Shown here: one piece after another, positions 24,516 to 38,332 of the stretch | Layout: each line of letters begins with the position of its first letter | Position numbering within the stretch: position 1 is the first letter of the stretch | DNA from: Rotaria sp. Silwood1 | Lineage: Eukaryota > Rotifera > Eurotatoria > Philodinida > Philodinidae | Length of the DNA: 64,000 nucleotides | Direction: 5' to 3' | NCBI GenBank assembly: GCA_905250075.1 | Contig: CAJNOP010000002.1 | Coordinates: forward strand, 6,189,565-6,253,564 | Program-made: the position numbers and the translations under genes | The notes under the pieces: generated by a model | Told to the model about the DNA's origin: nothing | Database searches by the model: none | What the model saw: only the letters and a program-made list of their open reading frames with translations

Positions 24516-25412
24516 TTATGCTGTACAATATCGAGAATTGCAGATAGACAAAGGCCTCAGATAAAAGACATAAAAATCGCCACAGTTGGTTACAAGTATT
24601 GCGCTAACTGAATATGTTGAGTGACATAAACTACTACCGTAGTTCATGCAAACTGTGCCGCTTGTTATTCCTCCGGTAGTTGTCGGAAGAGTACCATTGA
24701 ACCAACCTGTATAAGTAGCTCCGCAATAGCTTTGGCTAACAGGACTTGTAGCTAATTGAGTACCCGCTGGTGCTATAAATCGATACCATCCTGCGGTTAG
24801 ACTACTATCACAAGAGCAACAAGAAGTGGAGGCCACATTTCGCGAACCTTCTGCGTTTGTTGTGTATGAACTACACTGTGAAGGCAGGCTAGTAGTACTC
24901 GTGTTACTTGCTATAAAAAAAAGAAAAAGAACTAATGGTTATTAAAGAAATGAACCAGACATATTTCCGCCACTCGAACCTGTATTTGCCGAGCCAGTAG
25001 AATTGTTTCCTACTTCGATCAACGAAAAAAATGTAATTCATTCAAGTCAGATATGGCACATTCTCTGAAGCTTACCTGTTTGTGCATACAAAGTAGCCAT
25101 TATTGCCAAAGGTACACCACAAACAACTAGACCAATAAGAATGCCTGATGCGAGCATCATAATACTACATTTTTTTTCCGTACTAATTCAAATTCATATG
25201 AAAAATCAATGTTAGTATGATCATTTGATTTTATGAGCTAATTCTTACTCGTTCGTCACACTAACCAACGAACTTGATTGAAACGAATCACTTTTCGATG
25301 GTTGTTGTTTTACTGGTTGGTATTGTTGCATTTGACGATCATCAGATAGATACTGAGGCTGAATATAAGATACACGTGTCGACGCAGGTACCAATTCATT
25401 CATCGATGACAT
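24516..25412 (-). CDS. Type II membrane protein with D8C ectodomain, copy B
   Basis: Four exons (25412-25249, 25182-25076, 25012-24980, 24910-24516) with the same phases as copy A give 232 residues. The shared cytoplasmic motif TRVSxIQPQY is followed by a membrane helix (about 61-88, MLASGILIGLVVCGVPLAIM) and a D8C-type domain with CDSSLTAGWYRFIAPAGTQL, WFNGTLPTTTGG, C-GDFYVFYLRPL and terminal CNSRYC. Cysteines align with copy A, while the cytoplasmic region is shorter and more diverged. The short third exon again ends at a gttcga donor, so this odd donor is conserved between the copies. It is a tandem duplicate of copy A in the same orientation, about 1.1 kb away. Confidence 0.85.
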
Positions 25413-27370
25413 TGTTTCTCTTGATATGATATATCGAAAACGAAATGGATCAACAATAGTCGAAATTCAATCTTGTATTTTTCTACTGGTTATTTGTTCG
25501 ATGATTCGTGATGAGATTACATTCAAATAGAATGAATGTACTATTGTTTGTTTGAAAAGTAATTTATTGGAAGTTCATACAATAACTAATATTTCTTTTT
25601 CTGACAACAATACTTTGATTATGTTTATTTTTGTCTTTTTCGTGCTTCATAATCTTCACAAAGTCCTTCAAGTCTGAATTTACAAACGAACTATGAAATG
25701 TTTTTTTTTTCGTCTACAATAGCTGTCTATCAGTATAGAAAGAATCATAAGAATTTTTTTTAAAACAAATTAATGTACTTTTTTGTGTTTTATATCGAAT
25801 TCATTTTTCTTTGGACGCATCTCTTCGTTGCTATTTTTCTTTTTTCTTTTATATTTATGTATGAGAAACTAATCAGTAGTCATATTATGTATTCTAACAA
25901 CAATATGTTCAAAATGGTTTGCACGGATGTAATATTAATGTTGAAAAATTTTAATAAAAAAATCATCGACAAGCTTTGTTGTTCACAACAATATATAAAA
26001 AGAAAAAGTAATAAAACAACGTTCGATTGATATATATTAATACACGCGACTAACTTTATATTTGTATGTACTATGATTAATAGCAGAAAGAAATATGATT
26101 CTAACAAGAATCTCCAAAAATGTGAAACGTAAATGTATCATTATGCCTGTGAATACTTAAACAGCAGTAGAGTAGATCTACGTTCAAGAGCTGAATAAAT
26201 GATTTAATGACGGAGATTCTATGCTAGTTCACCTTGTAACTGTATTTGTTATATCTTGCTGAATAGTGATCAGGGTCTGCAAAGTGTCAACCAACTCAGT
26301 CCAAACTGTATTTCGTTGTTCAAGAAAGGTTTTCCACGTAAGAAAAAACAGAAAAAATCTGATATTAATCAATTTCTTTCTAACAAAAAAGTCAATTAAA
26401 ATATTGCTAGTTGAATATGACAGAAACGAGGCTTCAATCATAGTTGAATAAGACCATTTTAATTGAGTTTATTCTGACTTTTAGTCGAAAAATTCTTAGT
26501 CGAATTTACATTTTTCAATTGTTTGCAAGCAGGAATCTTTATTATGCACATGTTTTGGAATTTTTATTTGACGATTAAATCAAAGCACAGCGCACTTACT
26601 CAGTTTCATGACATTCCTAATCTGCATACAAGACCGAGTACACTATCAACTGTATTAAGTGGAATGGGTTCTGCTGACATGGAACAAAGTTAAATGTGTA
26701 CTACAATTAACTGTGAGACTGAAAATAGTAACTGATCTTATTCTTCGAGATTGATCAGCAGACATTTTTACTCATGTAAGAGTATGTTAATAGATGATAC
26801 CCTTCAAGAAGTCGCAGTATTCACGAACGTATCTTGGTCTTTCGATTCAATAAGTAATTCCATCTATCTTAATGCTGATTTTTTTCTAGCATTAAATTTG
26901 TCTGCTTTTATTCAACTCGTTCTCACTATAGTACTAGACGTTTTATAATGCTCTAATAAATAATTGCAGAGATTATGAAGTTTCATTATATAGAAATTAT
27001 TTTTTCAAAAGACATACACTTTTACCAATACTATTCTAAGTTGAATCAAGTTGAACAGGCATAACCAATTCTTGATCAAAACCGAACCATCAAAACGTGG
27101 TGTAGATGTGAGTATATGTGGATATCGGTGTAGTATGGATGTGCCCGTATGAATATGGATCTTCTTTCCATCCACACACCCACAACTACACCTACACAAG
27201 AAAGTATCAAATGTGCATTGAAAACAAGTAGCTATGGTTTTTCAGAAAAAAAAGAGAAAAAACAAGAATTCTGGTCGAATCGAAATTTCTTGTACTACCA
27301 TTAGATGATTTATCTAAGTTTAGTAGTAAAAGTAATTGGAGCTGATTAAATGATAATATATAATTACAAT
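25413..27370. other. Intergenic, no confident gene
   Basis: It contains a 70-codon minus-strand frame (26229-26441) whose C-terminal half (TWKTFLEQRNTVWTELVDTL) has a plausible helical, coding-like look but no partner exon I could find. The ectodomain of relic copy C should fall here, but I could not recognise it. Confidence 0.4.
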
Positions 27371-27374
27371 GGTG

Positions 27375-27480
27375 ATACTTTGTTGTGCATGCAAACTAGC
27401 AATTACAGCGAGCAAAATACCAAAAATAACAAGTTCAACAAAAATACTCGTGGCCAATGTCATCTTCATGTAGTTTTTTT
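27375..27480 (-). pseudogene. Relic of a D8C gene: membrane exon (copy C)
   Basis: The + strand (tgtgcatgcaaactagcaat.., then gcgagcaaaataccaaaaataac.., then ctcgtggccaatgtcatc) aligns with the membrane exon of copy B at 25080-25180 in the same orientation. No intact frame links it to an ectodomain. Confidence 0.55.
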
Positions 27481-30400
27481 GAATGATTCTGTTCGGCTTT
27501 CACTGAAAGTAGACAGATTAATATGGGAGTATTCATTTCTTTCTCTTTTACCTATACTCAGATAGCTCCTACTGTTTGCTAGTGTTAGAAACTAAATGAG
27601 GTTATTTCAGTAAACATCGCCGATATTTTGGTTGTTGAGTTTACCATTCGTGGATACTACAATCTGGATTAAATTGAGGCACATTATTTGATACGAACAC
27701 AATATCATTTATTGTTGTCATTACCTTCTAATGACTTAAATAGTCGATAATTTGCAAAACTAAATTTTAATTTTCTTACTTCAGACTTTTTCTCACATGT
27801 GTTTGATCGCGACACAGTGAGCATTTTTACTTGTTGTATATTTTGTCTATCTCAGAGGATATACGAATTTTTTATAGCTCCTACTCTTTGTTTTTGTCAT
27901 CGTAAAATTTTTCATAGTTCGTAAAAAAATATTACTAAATGTGAAAAAATATAGTGAATGAATCAAAATGATTGCGACATCGATATCTGAGCACAAACAA
28001 AATCTATAACGTTGAATCATTTATTAAATAGAAATGACGTCAAATTATCTAAGCGACTACCAATAAAAAATCCCATTGAATAGTTTTAATGATAGTCTTA
28101 AAAGCCTAGAACGAAAACACTGTGACCGTTATATGTTCTAGTATGTTGAGCAAAATAAAAATGAAACTAATATTGGTTATTTTGGACACACATCACCACT
28201 AAAAAGCTCATAAAGCTGTAGATTATTTTTTTGCATGATATATGTAATTAAATTTTCTGCCTGTCTTGCATGAAAAGAGTCTCTAAATCGTACTGATGAG
28301 TTTTCTGAAATAACAAAGAGTAAAGGTCTTTGTGTTGTCGTTTTGATCAATTATGAAAACGAGAAAAAAGCTCCAGAAATCTCAAATTGGTCACTGAATG
28401 CGACTTTTCGTACTACAATTCATCGATAAATGCAGTAATTTCATTAACGTGCCCTTGTTGTTGCTCACATAGCAGTCTTAAGAAGACGAAGTGGAAAAAC
28501 TAAAAATCTAATTAAATTAGTCAATAAACGGCTTAGTTCCCAATGAACAAGAAAATTTTCGTACACAATAACCAAGGATTTTCAGAGCAATCGGCTAACG
28601 ATCTTAAGAATACTTAACTGTTTATTTGCCTATCCATCACTGGAGTGATTATTTGTAGGACGACTGCATAAAATAGAGCAAGCATAAAATTTGAAAACGG
28701 TAAACATTCTATTGTAACGAACTTCTCGAGTTATCGATTTGTTGCAAGAATATTTTTTTATCGCTCCATCTTTGAAAAATCAGGTTTACAAAATCAATAA
28801 TTTTCAAGAAGCATGAAAAAAATTCGAATTTTTCGAAACGAAATATTCTCTATCTACAGTTGACAGAGATAAGTCGATGAAGAAGTTCATCAGTGAATTG
28901 AATATGTTTCGAAAGCTTCACAATAATTTAGCGGGTTACCACACTAAGACATACTATTGGCTATGGACCCATTGTTGGACAGCTGAATGGTAATCAAGAA
29001 CGAAATTGATACATGCGTTATAAAGCTCAACTCATGAGAAGTTGAAATATTAAGACTCAGTATGTTTTTAATCCGTTTCTCCATTACATTGTCACTGAAG
29101 CAATCAAGCGGTCCTACATAAAGAAATGAACACTTGGTCGGTTAGACCGCATCATTGACATATGAGACAGACTATTGCTCTATTTATAAAGTTCTTTTAT
29201 TAGTAGCTCTGCTAAAATCATTGTAGGAGATAAGAAGTTAAGCAAGACTAAAAACCGAAATTTTATCGAAAAGCTAATGCTCACAAAATCACAAGATCAT
29301 AATAAATCATGGTATTTTCATTTTTACGCCTCTTTAGCATAGAGAAACATTCGACCATGATATAGTCGTTCAATTTTAGCCCGATAAAAAAAGAAAATTG
29401 TTAAAACAATTTAATGAGCTTATTGCTTATCATTCTTGTCGAGAATTTGACGATGTATCTTTCAAAAGCAATAATTCAACATTATAGAATTTGTCTGTGT
29501 TGAGATATCAATATTGCAATTATTTTGATTCATTTGACAGTAAGTATGATAGTGAGTTTTCATCACAGAAACCGTCGTTATATCGTATTGGACATCATTT
29601 TCCCAATGACTTTGTTTTATATATAACTACCTGATAAAGTTGGTTTTTGAGGTAGATTTATGCCAAAATTATAGGCAGTGTCTATGCTATATCCATAGAA
29701 AATTTTGCCCCTAAATGTTGAGTTATAGTGCACCTAAGCATATCATAATGAGCAGTAGTTATTTTTTTTTGTTGGACGAATTTCTGTTTCAGATGATCTT
29801 TCAAACTGAGTTTTTGCTTTTCACAAATGTTTGAAAAAGGCTCAATCCATATGAACAGAAAGAGCAAGACACGAACTACATTTTAATGACTAAAACTGTT
29901 TAAAAATAAAATGTTTATGAACTGAAATTCTTATTTTATGATAGACAAAGAATAAAGAAAATAACTCAATTTGCAAAAAACCGTCCGAAAAAAACCTGCT
30001 CAGCAGACAATGACTACTATTTATTATTATATGTTCAATTTCATTATGATTCAACATCTATGAGTGAACTTTTGTGTGTATATAGTATAGACACTACTTA
30101 TAATTGTGGTCAAACCCGAACCTTAAAAGCTAGTTTTATAAGATAGTCTTTTATACAAAACAAAACCATTTGAAAAATAATACCCAGTATGTAGAATGGA
30201 GCCACTAAGAAGATGGTTTTAGTCTATTTTTTTTTCTTAGCTATGTATTGATCATATATTTTGATGGATCCTATCGTTAGTACTGGAAGTAGAAAATTAT
30301 TAATTTATAACATTAGTTATTGGTTTTTTTTATTCAAGTTGAATATAACTGACAATTATGAACATTACTAATGAAACAGATAACCAAGAGGGCAAAAAAA

Positions 30401-31341
30401 AGATTCTATATCTTTATCATCTTTTAGCTTAGTAAGTTAACTTTTGTTATGCTGAAAGAAGAGAATTAAAAGGTTTTATTTATAAAGAAGCCATTCGTCA
30501 ACATTATTCAATATTAATATTTTTTTCGTTTTGAAGTTAAAAAGAAGTTTAAATTACATTTTTCACATAGTCGATTAAATTTTTTTTCTTTACTTTGATT
30601 CTTGAACCATTCTGATCTTTCATCGGTGCCTTATAAACATGTGCATGACTATGTTTTTATTAAAAGAATTGTACTAATGACAAGTTCATTGGGTATGGAA
30701 ACCATAACATAATTCTACCTTGTCCCAATTCATCAAATATCAAAGTTTTCTATCTGTTAATCACAAATTATTTTGATGACATGTATCGCTAGTTCTCTAT
30801 TTATAAAAAATTGAAAAAAAAACAGTACTTATAAAATAAGAATAAGAAATCTTAATGGATGGATATGTAGAAAAATGAAATAAATTTTAAAAAAAATGTT
30901 CGATATTATATTGTAAATCTACACAGAAAACTCCTTTCTCCTTCCAAAATCAAAATTGAAAAATCTCATCAGTATCTAAGAACATCTTTTATCTGAATAT
31001 AAAGTTTTGAAACCATCTTCTATTACCCGACAAGAAAAATATTTCATTCATCAATATTACCTGCGATAATCTTGTTTACTAATGATATATAAACGTTAAA
31101 GTTGGTTTTAATATGTAGCGATGTTAAATCGTTATGTACTAATCAAAAATAAATAAATTTCAACTGTATAAAGGTTTCCTGTCGGAAGTTAACTAAGGTT
31201 TGTGGTATAGATATTCCTGTGATCTACATCTAATCATGCATTGAAAGTGAAGAGTTATTGGCAAAGATAAGGTTTATTTTCTTACAAGAACTTCCAACAC
31301 TTTTATTGTGAATAATTCAACTTGTTCTCATCTAGATATAT
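27481..31341. other. Intergenic, no gene seen
   Basis: About 3.9 kb of AT-rich spacer. The longest frame (29682-29867 -) is short and unrecognised. No RNA gene is evident. Confidence 0.45.
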
Positions 31342-31463
31342 CTACCATTGAACAGACCGATCACATCGACAAAGAGGCCATACCTCGATCAAAAGTTTTT
31401 ATTTTGACAGGTTTGTGACAGATACTTGGTTTTTTTCGATGAGATCGGTCTGTTCAGTTGTAG
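31342..31463. mobile_element. MITE-like hairpin, 122 bp
   Basis: A 28-bp left arm (31342-31369) and right arm (31436-31463) are inverted with 24 of 28 matches, including the perfect core tgaacagaccgatc. The 66-bp loop has no coding sequence. The size and structure fit a non-autonomous DNA transposon. No clear target-site duplication was seen. Confidence 0.5.
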
Positions 31464-32092
31464 GCACATGTGGATGACACCAAGCTGAATTACTCATAAT
31501 AAAAAAAGATAAACTTCATCTTTGTCAGTGATTCCTTAGGTTTGATCTATACCAACACGCATCCTTGTTTAATCCACTGTTCACCTGCTACGAAATATTT
31601 AACTTCAATCATTGTATAACAACTTTACGTTTCTACATTTTAAAATTGACTAGTTGAATTTACAATTGAAAAGTCAATCCCAGCACAGACTCTATTCAAT
31701 TTTCTGTAAAGCAGTTTTCTAAGCAAATGCAATCGTTGGATAATATTTTGGATACTGCAAAGAATTTAGTATTGATTACTCATCACTTAAATCTTGTGAT
31801 AGCAACAACATAGGAGAAGTATGCATCTATGTTAACATATCGATTCTTTCTGTTTAATCGCCTAATTTAATGTTAGATAAACTGAACAATTATCTCGTAA
31901 ATAATCATCAATAAGCGACCTCTTTTTCTTTTTTTAATTTTATTTTTATTCCATTCAATAAAGGTTGGTTTCGAAGCAACGCATTTTTTTCTGAATGACT
32001 TGATTATATGTGTATGTTTCTATCAAAAAACTTTCATTGATAAAACAAGAAACTCTTACGTGTTGTAAAGCAAATTCGTTTCGATCCAAAAC
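31464..32092. promoter_or_regulatory. 5' flank of RSPH9
   Basis: AT-rich, with no gene. It contains the RSPH9 promoter by position; no specific motif was recognised. Confidence 0.35.
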
Positions 32093-33657
32093 ATGGGTAT
32101 TGAAGCAAAAGATTTCAGTCTTGATTTAGACTTATTGGCTTACAGTGGTATTGTCTTTAGTCCAGAACAACGTGCTGCATTACAAACATCACTTGTTATT
32201 CTTAAAGAACAATATAAATTTAAAACTATTCATTTATGGGGTAAAATATTGGGTATAACAGAAGATTATTTTATTGTACAAGGTCGTCAAAAAGATGAAC
32301 TTAAAGATCGACAATTTCTTTACAGGTAAATTATTTAGTTTTATTTTATTTTTGATTAAAATATTTATATAAATTGAAATATTTATTAATTATAGTTTGG
32401 ATTGTATCAATTGGAATATGTTAACACCAGCAAGTGATGATGCAAAAGAATTAGCATCACAATGTCAAGGACGTTTTACAGGTGATCCATCACATGAATT
32501 TGAAGTAACAAAATATCATATAACAAATGAAGATACAGAAGAAGAAAATATTGAAGAATATAAAGTAATAAACGTAAAAAGGCAATTAGAAATATTTGTC
32601 TATCAAAAAACGTTTTGTTCTTTTATTTTAGTCTCAATTACGTGAAGAAGAACGATTAGCTGCAACATTATGGAAAATTGAACAAGATGCCTTAATTATT
32701 CCACGTGGTTCATATATTCTTCAACCAAATGGTAATGTAGAACGAAATCGTACATTTGAAGGTAATAAAATAAAATGTTTTTTTTTCTGTTTATATAATT
32801 AATTAATTTTATAGGATTAACAATAACAGAAAGTGGCAAATTATCGAATTATTTTCATTTTCGTCCACCGATTCGTCTTGAACAAAAAAGTCTTGTACAT
32901 CGAGCAACTCTCGATAAAAGTCTTCATTTTCTTGATACCATTGATGAAGACATACCAAAAGGTATTATATCACCTAGGAAAAACTCTAGATAATATAATG
33001 AATAGAAGTATTTGAAGGTCTTCAGTAGTGGGAGCATGTAGTGTGGGAATTGATGAGCAAAAACCGATAAAAATCATTAATCTCCGTTCGGGACATGCCT
33101 AATAATAAAATTTCCATTTTGGAAGAAACAAGACAATTCAGATTTAAAGGAAGAAAAGAAATATCTTGCCTTTCGACTGTCGTACAGTATGGGGTACTGC
33201 TTAACGACAGATTTATTAACCCAATATCTTCTCGGCAACTATGACTAGCTGTAATTTTGAACGGAGGGTTGATCTGATGCAGAAGTTTTGCATTCTCCGT
33301 ACACATCAACTAATCATATGCTAACCACGAGAGCACCTGCATGTCACTCCTTAGTCAGCATGCTATCGAGCGGGTACATTGAATAAGTGCCGAACAGTGT
33401 AGCTAATCAGCATGATAACCACTTCGATTAGAAATGTTAATCATAAAAACTTGTTTTATAGTTTTTCATGATGCTGACTCGATGTTTCATATATTTTAGG
33501 TTGGAGTGTACAATACGAACGTGGCAGTGGATTAGTACAAATTCGTAGTCTCAAATGGCTTGGTATGGCGTTTTTCCATATACCAGAAACCAATCGTTTT
33601 GGTTCACTCTATTGTGGCATTGGTGAAGAAAACAAAGATTTACCATTTATGATTTAA
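32093..33657 (+). CDS. RSPH9: Radial spoke head protein 9
   Basis: Five exons (32093-32325, 32396-32573, 32632-32761, 32815-32961, 33500-33657) give about 281 residues; human RSPH9 has 276. Family segments include FSPEQRAALQTSL, LWGKILGITEDYFIVQG, WNMLTPA, CQGRFTGDPSHEFE, ALIIPRGSYI, NRTFEGLTITESGKLSNYFHF, LDTIDEDIPKG, WSVQYERGSGLVQIRSLKW and the final GIGEENKDLPFMI. RSPH9 is part of the radial spoke head that regulates dynein motion in 9+2 cilia. Exon 2 has two in-frame donors (after 32564 or 32573); the longer form aligns better. The fourth intron (32962-33499) is 538 bp and contains only a shadow frame. Confidence 0.96.
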
Positions 33658-34287
33658 ACTATTCACTTTTTCTTTTTTTTTTCAATAACTAGTTTAATCA
33701 CATAAAGAAATAAATCTGTTTTTATCTAATTAAAAAAATCTATCAAAATCGATTTAATTGTTTGAAAAACTACAAGAATGTGAATCCTATAAATTTCAAC
33801 TTTTGTATGACAATCAACAATCGATTACAATTCTTTCGTTTTTTTTTCTCTCTATATGTTATAATCATACAAACAAAAAGAAATATATGTGCTGAGAATT
33901 GAAACGAAACACCTTTATTCATTCTCTCTTTCTCTTTTTTGTTCTTTTTTTCTTTTTGAAAACGTAGTTGACGATGAAAATAAATGATGTTGTCGCGATG
34001 GATGAGGAAATAAACAAATTCGTTTGTCTCATTCTCTCCTTTTTTTCTTTCACTTACTTATTACGTTTGTTCTTCAACATCGAGTCTCGCTCTATTAGAC
34101 CACATTTTCTCTAATAGACAAATTCCTTCTCTTGCAACTCTTTTTCGAAAAGAATTGTTTTATTTGTTTTGCCACCATCCATGCTCCTGACTTATTGATG
34201 CTGCTATTCACTGCAATTACTATTGATAAAGACGAAAATCGCATTCACCTTTGTTTTGAATAAAAAAACTATTGACTGTTTAAATTA
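33658..34287. promoter_or_regulatory. Intergenic between RSPH9 and the SAM-domain gene
   Basis: T-rich and CT-rich runs (for example near 33900-34060) with no frame. It holds the RSPH9 3' end and the downstream promoter by position. Confidence 0.35.
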
Positions 34288-37200
34288 ATGGCTCTTACAA
34301 CACATTCTACTAAACCAATCACACATAATCTTCATAGATATAAGGTATATCAATATGATAAAATAATTTTTTGCATATTGTTATTTTTTCCTTGAGTTCT
34401 GGAAACATAGAAACAAATTTCAAGTTTTTTCTTTATACGCTTTTTTTTTTCTCTTTGTTCAATTATGATTCAAGAATCTTATACAAACACATTCATATGC
34501 ATTCAAGAAGTAATATTTTCAAACTGAACTCGTTATTTTGTTCAACTAATAGAAGTCACTAAAAGAGAACTGCTTCTTTTTTTTTTTCTTCTTCTTCTTC
34601 TTTATTTTTTGATTCATTTCTATTTTACATTTGCCTATTGGCGTCCTTTTTTAAACATATCTTCTCTGAATCATATGTTGAATTAATTTGTTCAAGTATG
34701 TACCTATAAAAAGCATGTATAAACTGAAAGAGAAAAAACGAGAAATACAAAAGATATGTATATGTTCAAAGTATGACTACGAAATAGTTATATTAGTATG
34801 ACAATCGATTGAACATTCTCTTTATTTGTTTATTTAAGGAAAAAGAAAATCAACGACCTGAAGGAACATTGAATACACCTTATATATCAAAAAGTACAGC
34901 TCCTAGTGGTTCATTACCAAAACGATATCGAAGTGTTTTTACTGAAGGTACACCATTAACATCATTTGGTGTACGAAATGATGATAATCAACCACGGTCA
35001 CATTCTGTACGAAAATTAATCTTTTCTATTGAATAAATTGAAAGGTTTGTTTGTTGTTCTTTTCAGCCACCTAATCATATTCCACCACAACTTCATCATC
35101 GACCACTTAAACCTGTCAAAGAGTTTCTTACTACACATCCGCCAGTTGATCAACAAATGTCAGTAAAACTTTTTAGAGAGAAAAATATAGGTCGCTTTCT
35201 TTTTTTTTTTCTCATATTGACTTTATCATTTTAGAGATGCTCGTCGGCATTCAAATTCTCAAGTAAATTATTGAAAATAAACATTTTGTTCTTAATCACT
35301 ATTAAATATTTTTTTTTCATATAGACAAATACTTATACTCGATCTCAAACAGAAGCAACCATAAACAATGTAAACGTTGCTTTGACGAAATCATTAAATA
35401 GATTACGTGCAGAACCATTTAATACAGCTACAAGAAATGGTCATTCCACACCATTGTATGCTGAATCAATATCTTCACAACCGATGACCGCACGTATAAT
35501 ATCTCATAAAAGTACTGGTACAGTAACAGCATCAAATTTTCATTATCAACCAACCGGTGGTATCAGAGGTCCTCTTCCAACTGAACTTATGACAAGACGA
35601 CCAATAAGTTCATTCACATCAAATAAATCATCGAACGGAAGTTCTCAGAGTCGAGTATCCTCTAGAACTGGCCCACTTATTGTACAACAGCCTACAACAT
35701 TCATACATAATGAAATAAAGCCAAGTAATAATCGAAACATAGATGTATCTACACCATCACGTATACCGGCTAAAAGTCTCGATACTGATTTACATCAACT
35801 AGATGAATTAAATTTTAATAGTGAAACAAATGATGAACATCCTGAAAAATTCAGAGTAAACGAAAAAAAAAAGCAATTTTACTTTTTGTTTTTTTAAATT
35901 ATTTTTGTGTCTCATAATTAGAAATCTAAAAAGGAATCCAACCAACAACCAATAATAAGAGCTACAGTTCGTACTGAATCACCAACATTACGTATGAGAA
36001 GTTCTGATAATCAACATCGTTCATTACCTGAAGTTAGTGTAAATCCACATATTCAAAGTTCTGTACCAAAAAATAACGAACAAATACCACAAACACATGA
36101 ACCAATTCGAAATAGTATATCAAATAATTAAATCCATTCAAAAATGTATGAAAATTATTTCTAATTTAAATATAGGTGAAAAAAGTACAAATCACCATCA
36201 TATTCAAGTTGAACCAACTGGTACATTTAAACGAATATCATCACCAAATCAACATCAACAAATTATTAACGTTCAACCAAATATTACTGTTCTGCATCGA
36301 CGATCAGCATTACAAACTGATTCAGCAACAAATATTCGTCAAACATCGAAAGATGATCAATTTAATGAAGCTTATATAGAACGAGATAATATTGGTGCAC
36401 AAGTATTGACTATTGAAAATACAAATACGAACATGAATGATGATAGTAGATCGACACTTAAACAATATACGAATGAAAAAGAAAGACATAATAATTCAAT
36501 CACACCACCATCATCACCCACAACTCAAGAATTAAACAATATATGGAGAAAACAAAGAAATAAATATTCTACTACATCTACGAGAGCAGCTTCAGGTGTT
36601 CGTCAGAACATAAAACTTCATCGACCATCATGCCGATTAAAAAATTATGGAGAGGAATCTGATTCAGAAACCACTGCAACTGGAATTCACAGTAAAGATG
36701 ACGGTACGTAAAAAAAAAAACAAACGTCAAGTCATTAAAAGAACTCATTTGAATTCAAAGAAACCTGTCAAATTAAACCTCTCGGCTGTATTCCATAGTT
36801 TTTATTGTAGAAAGAATATACACTAGGGGAGAGATTGACAGTAGGAGAGTGAAAAAAAAGAAGTATATAATTAATTTTAAAAAAAATCGAACTTACATTT
36901 GAAAACTATTCTTTTTGTTTCGACAATGTGACATCTCATATTTCTTATTCAATGTATTAAATGAAAAAAAAGTTACAAGGTGTCTTTCTTACCTCTATTT
37001 ATCCTTCATATAGACGAAATCAATTTAATATAAACCGAAAAAAAAAAGAAGTAATCAAATTGTTCAAAATTTCATAGGTATGACACATAAGCATGGTGTT
37101 CCACCAAGTGATCTTGGTAGTGATGCATGGTCGGATTTAACAAGTGAATTTAGTGATACTAAATTACGTAAACATCCAGATATTCGAACATCAACACCAA

Positions 37201-38258
37201 ATATAACTCGACATAGTTCAAGTATAAGTTCAAAAGAAGTTGGTCAAATACGAAAACAATTAACTGGTTTGTATTAAACTTAAATAATCAAAGTTTCATT
37301 TTTTGAGTTCTTTTGTTTTGAAAATTATCTTTAGATCTTCAAATAATGTATAATGATCTTCTTAAATTACTTGATATTGATATTGAATCGGTAAGAAGTA
37401 GTCTTAAATCCAGTACTTCTTCTCAAGTTGATCATCATGGTCGAAGACATCGTTTTCGAAAAGTAATGCCTGTTACATCAATGCGTCAATCAACTCTAGA
37501 TATGATGTAATCAAACAAAAAAAAACATCAATGTTTTTAAAAAAAATAAATAAGTACAATTTTTGTTTTTCTTTTCTATAGGGAAATTAATCAACGTTTT
37601 ACACGACTTGAATCATCATTAGTAACATTAGCTGAATCAATTGCTAAATTATCAGCACAAATTCAAATGCAACGTGTTATTAAAGATGATGTTAATCAAT
37701 TACGTCAAGAAGTAGCTGAACTCCGTCAACAATTAAATCAATGTATTCGACAACAATCTGCAACACATATTAGTACAAATGGTATAACATTATCAACGCC
37801 TCATCAACCATCACGTTTAATCAATGCAAATGTTCAACGTGCAGCTACTGCTAATAGTACAACTCCGTTAAATATTTCTACATCTTATATGCCATCAACA
37901 TCGACAATACATCGCTCAAGTTCAATTATTGATCCACGACAAGCACGAAAAATTGAACAGTAAGTAAAATTCTGAGTTTAAATAAATATATATGTCTTTT
38001 TTGTTTTATTCTGTTTATCTCAATAGATTCTTTGGTACAGAAGCAATGCTTCGTTATTTTCTTAGTTTATTAAATTATGAACAATATGCTCCTATGCTTG
38101 AACAAGAAAAAATAGGTATTTATGAGTTACCATATATAAGCGAAAGAAAATTACAAAGTCTTGGTATACCATATGGACCTTGTACTCGTATGATTCAAGA
38201 AGCACAACAATATTTTATTTCGTTATTAACATTAAGATCGAGTGGAATTGATGTATAA
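34288..38258 (+). CDS. Coiled-coil and C-terminal SAM-domain protein
   Basis: Eleven exons (34288-34344, 34839-35006, 35067-35158, 35235-35262, 35325-35855, 35922-36114, 36176-36703, 37078-37266, 37335-37506, 37582-37959, 38027-38258) close in frame to 855 residues. The first ~600 residues are disordered and Ser/Thr/Asn/Gln-rich. A coiled coil at about 655-715 (FTRLESSLVTLAESIAKL, then VNQLRQEVAELRQQLNQ) precedes a linker and a SAM domain in the last ~75 residues (FFGTEAMLRYFLSLLNYEQY, IGIYELPYISERKLQSLGIP, YGPCTRMIQEAQ). The GP-x-x-x-M/I-QEAQ ending is typical of polymerising or scaffold SAM domains. I cannot name the orthologue. It is likely a cytoplasmic or cytoskeletal scaffold. The 28-bp fourth exon is unusually short; the start exon encodes 19 residues. 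Confidence 0.85.
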
Positions 38259-38332
38259 AAAGAATAAATAATAGTCATATGTATTTCGAAAATAAGTTTG
38301 TGTTTTGTTTTTGTCCTTTTTGTGTTTCCTTT

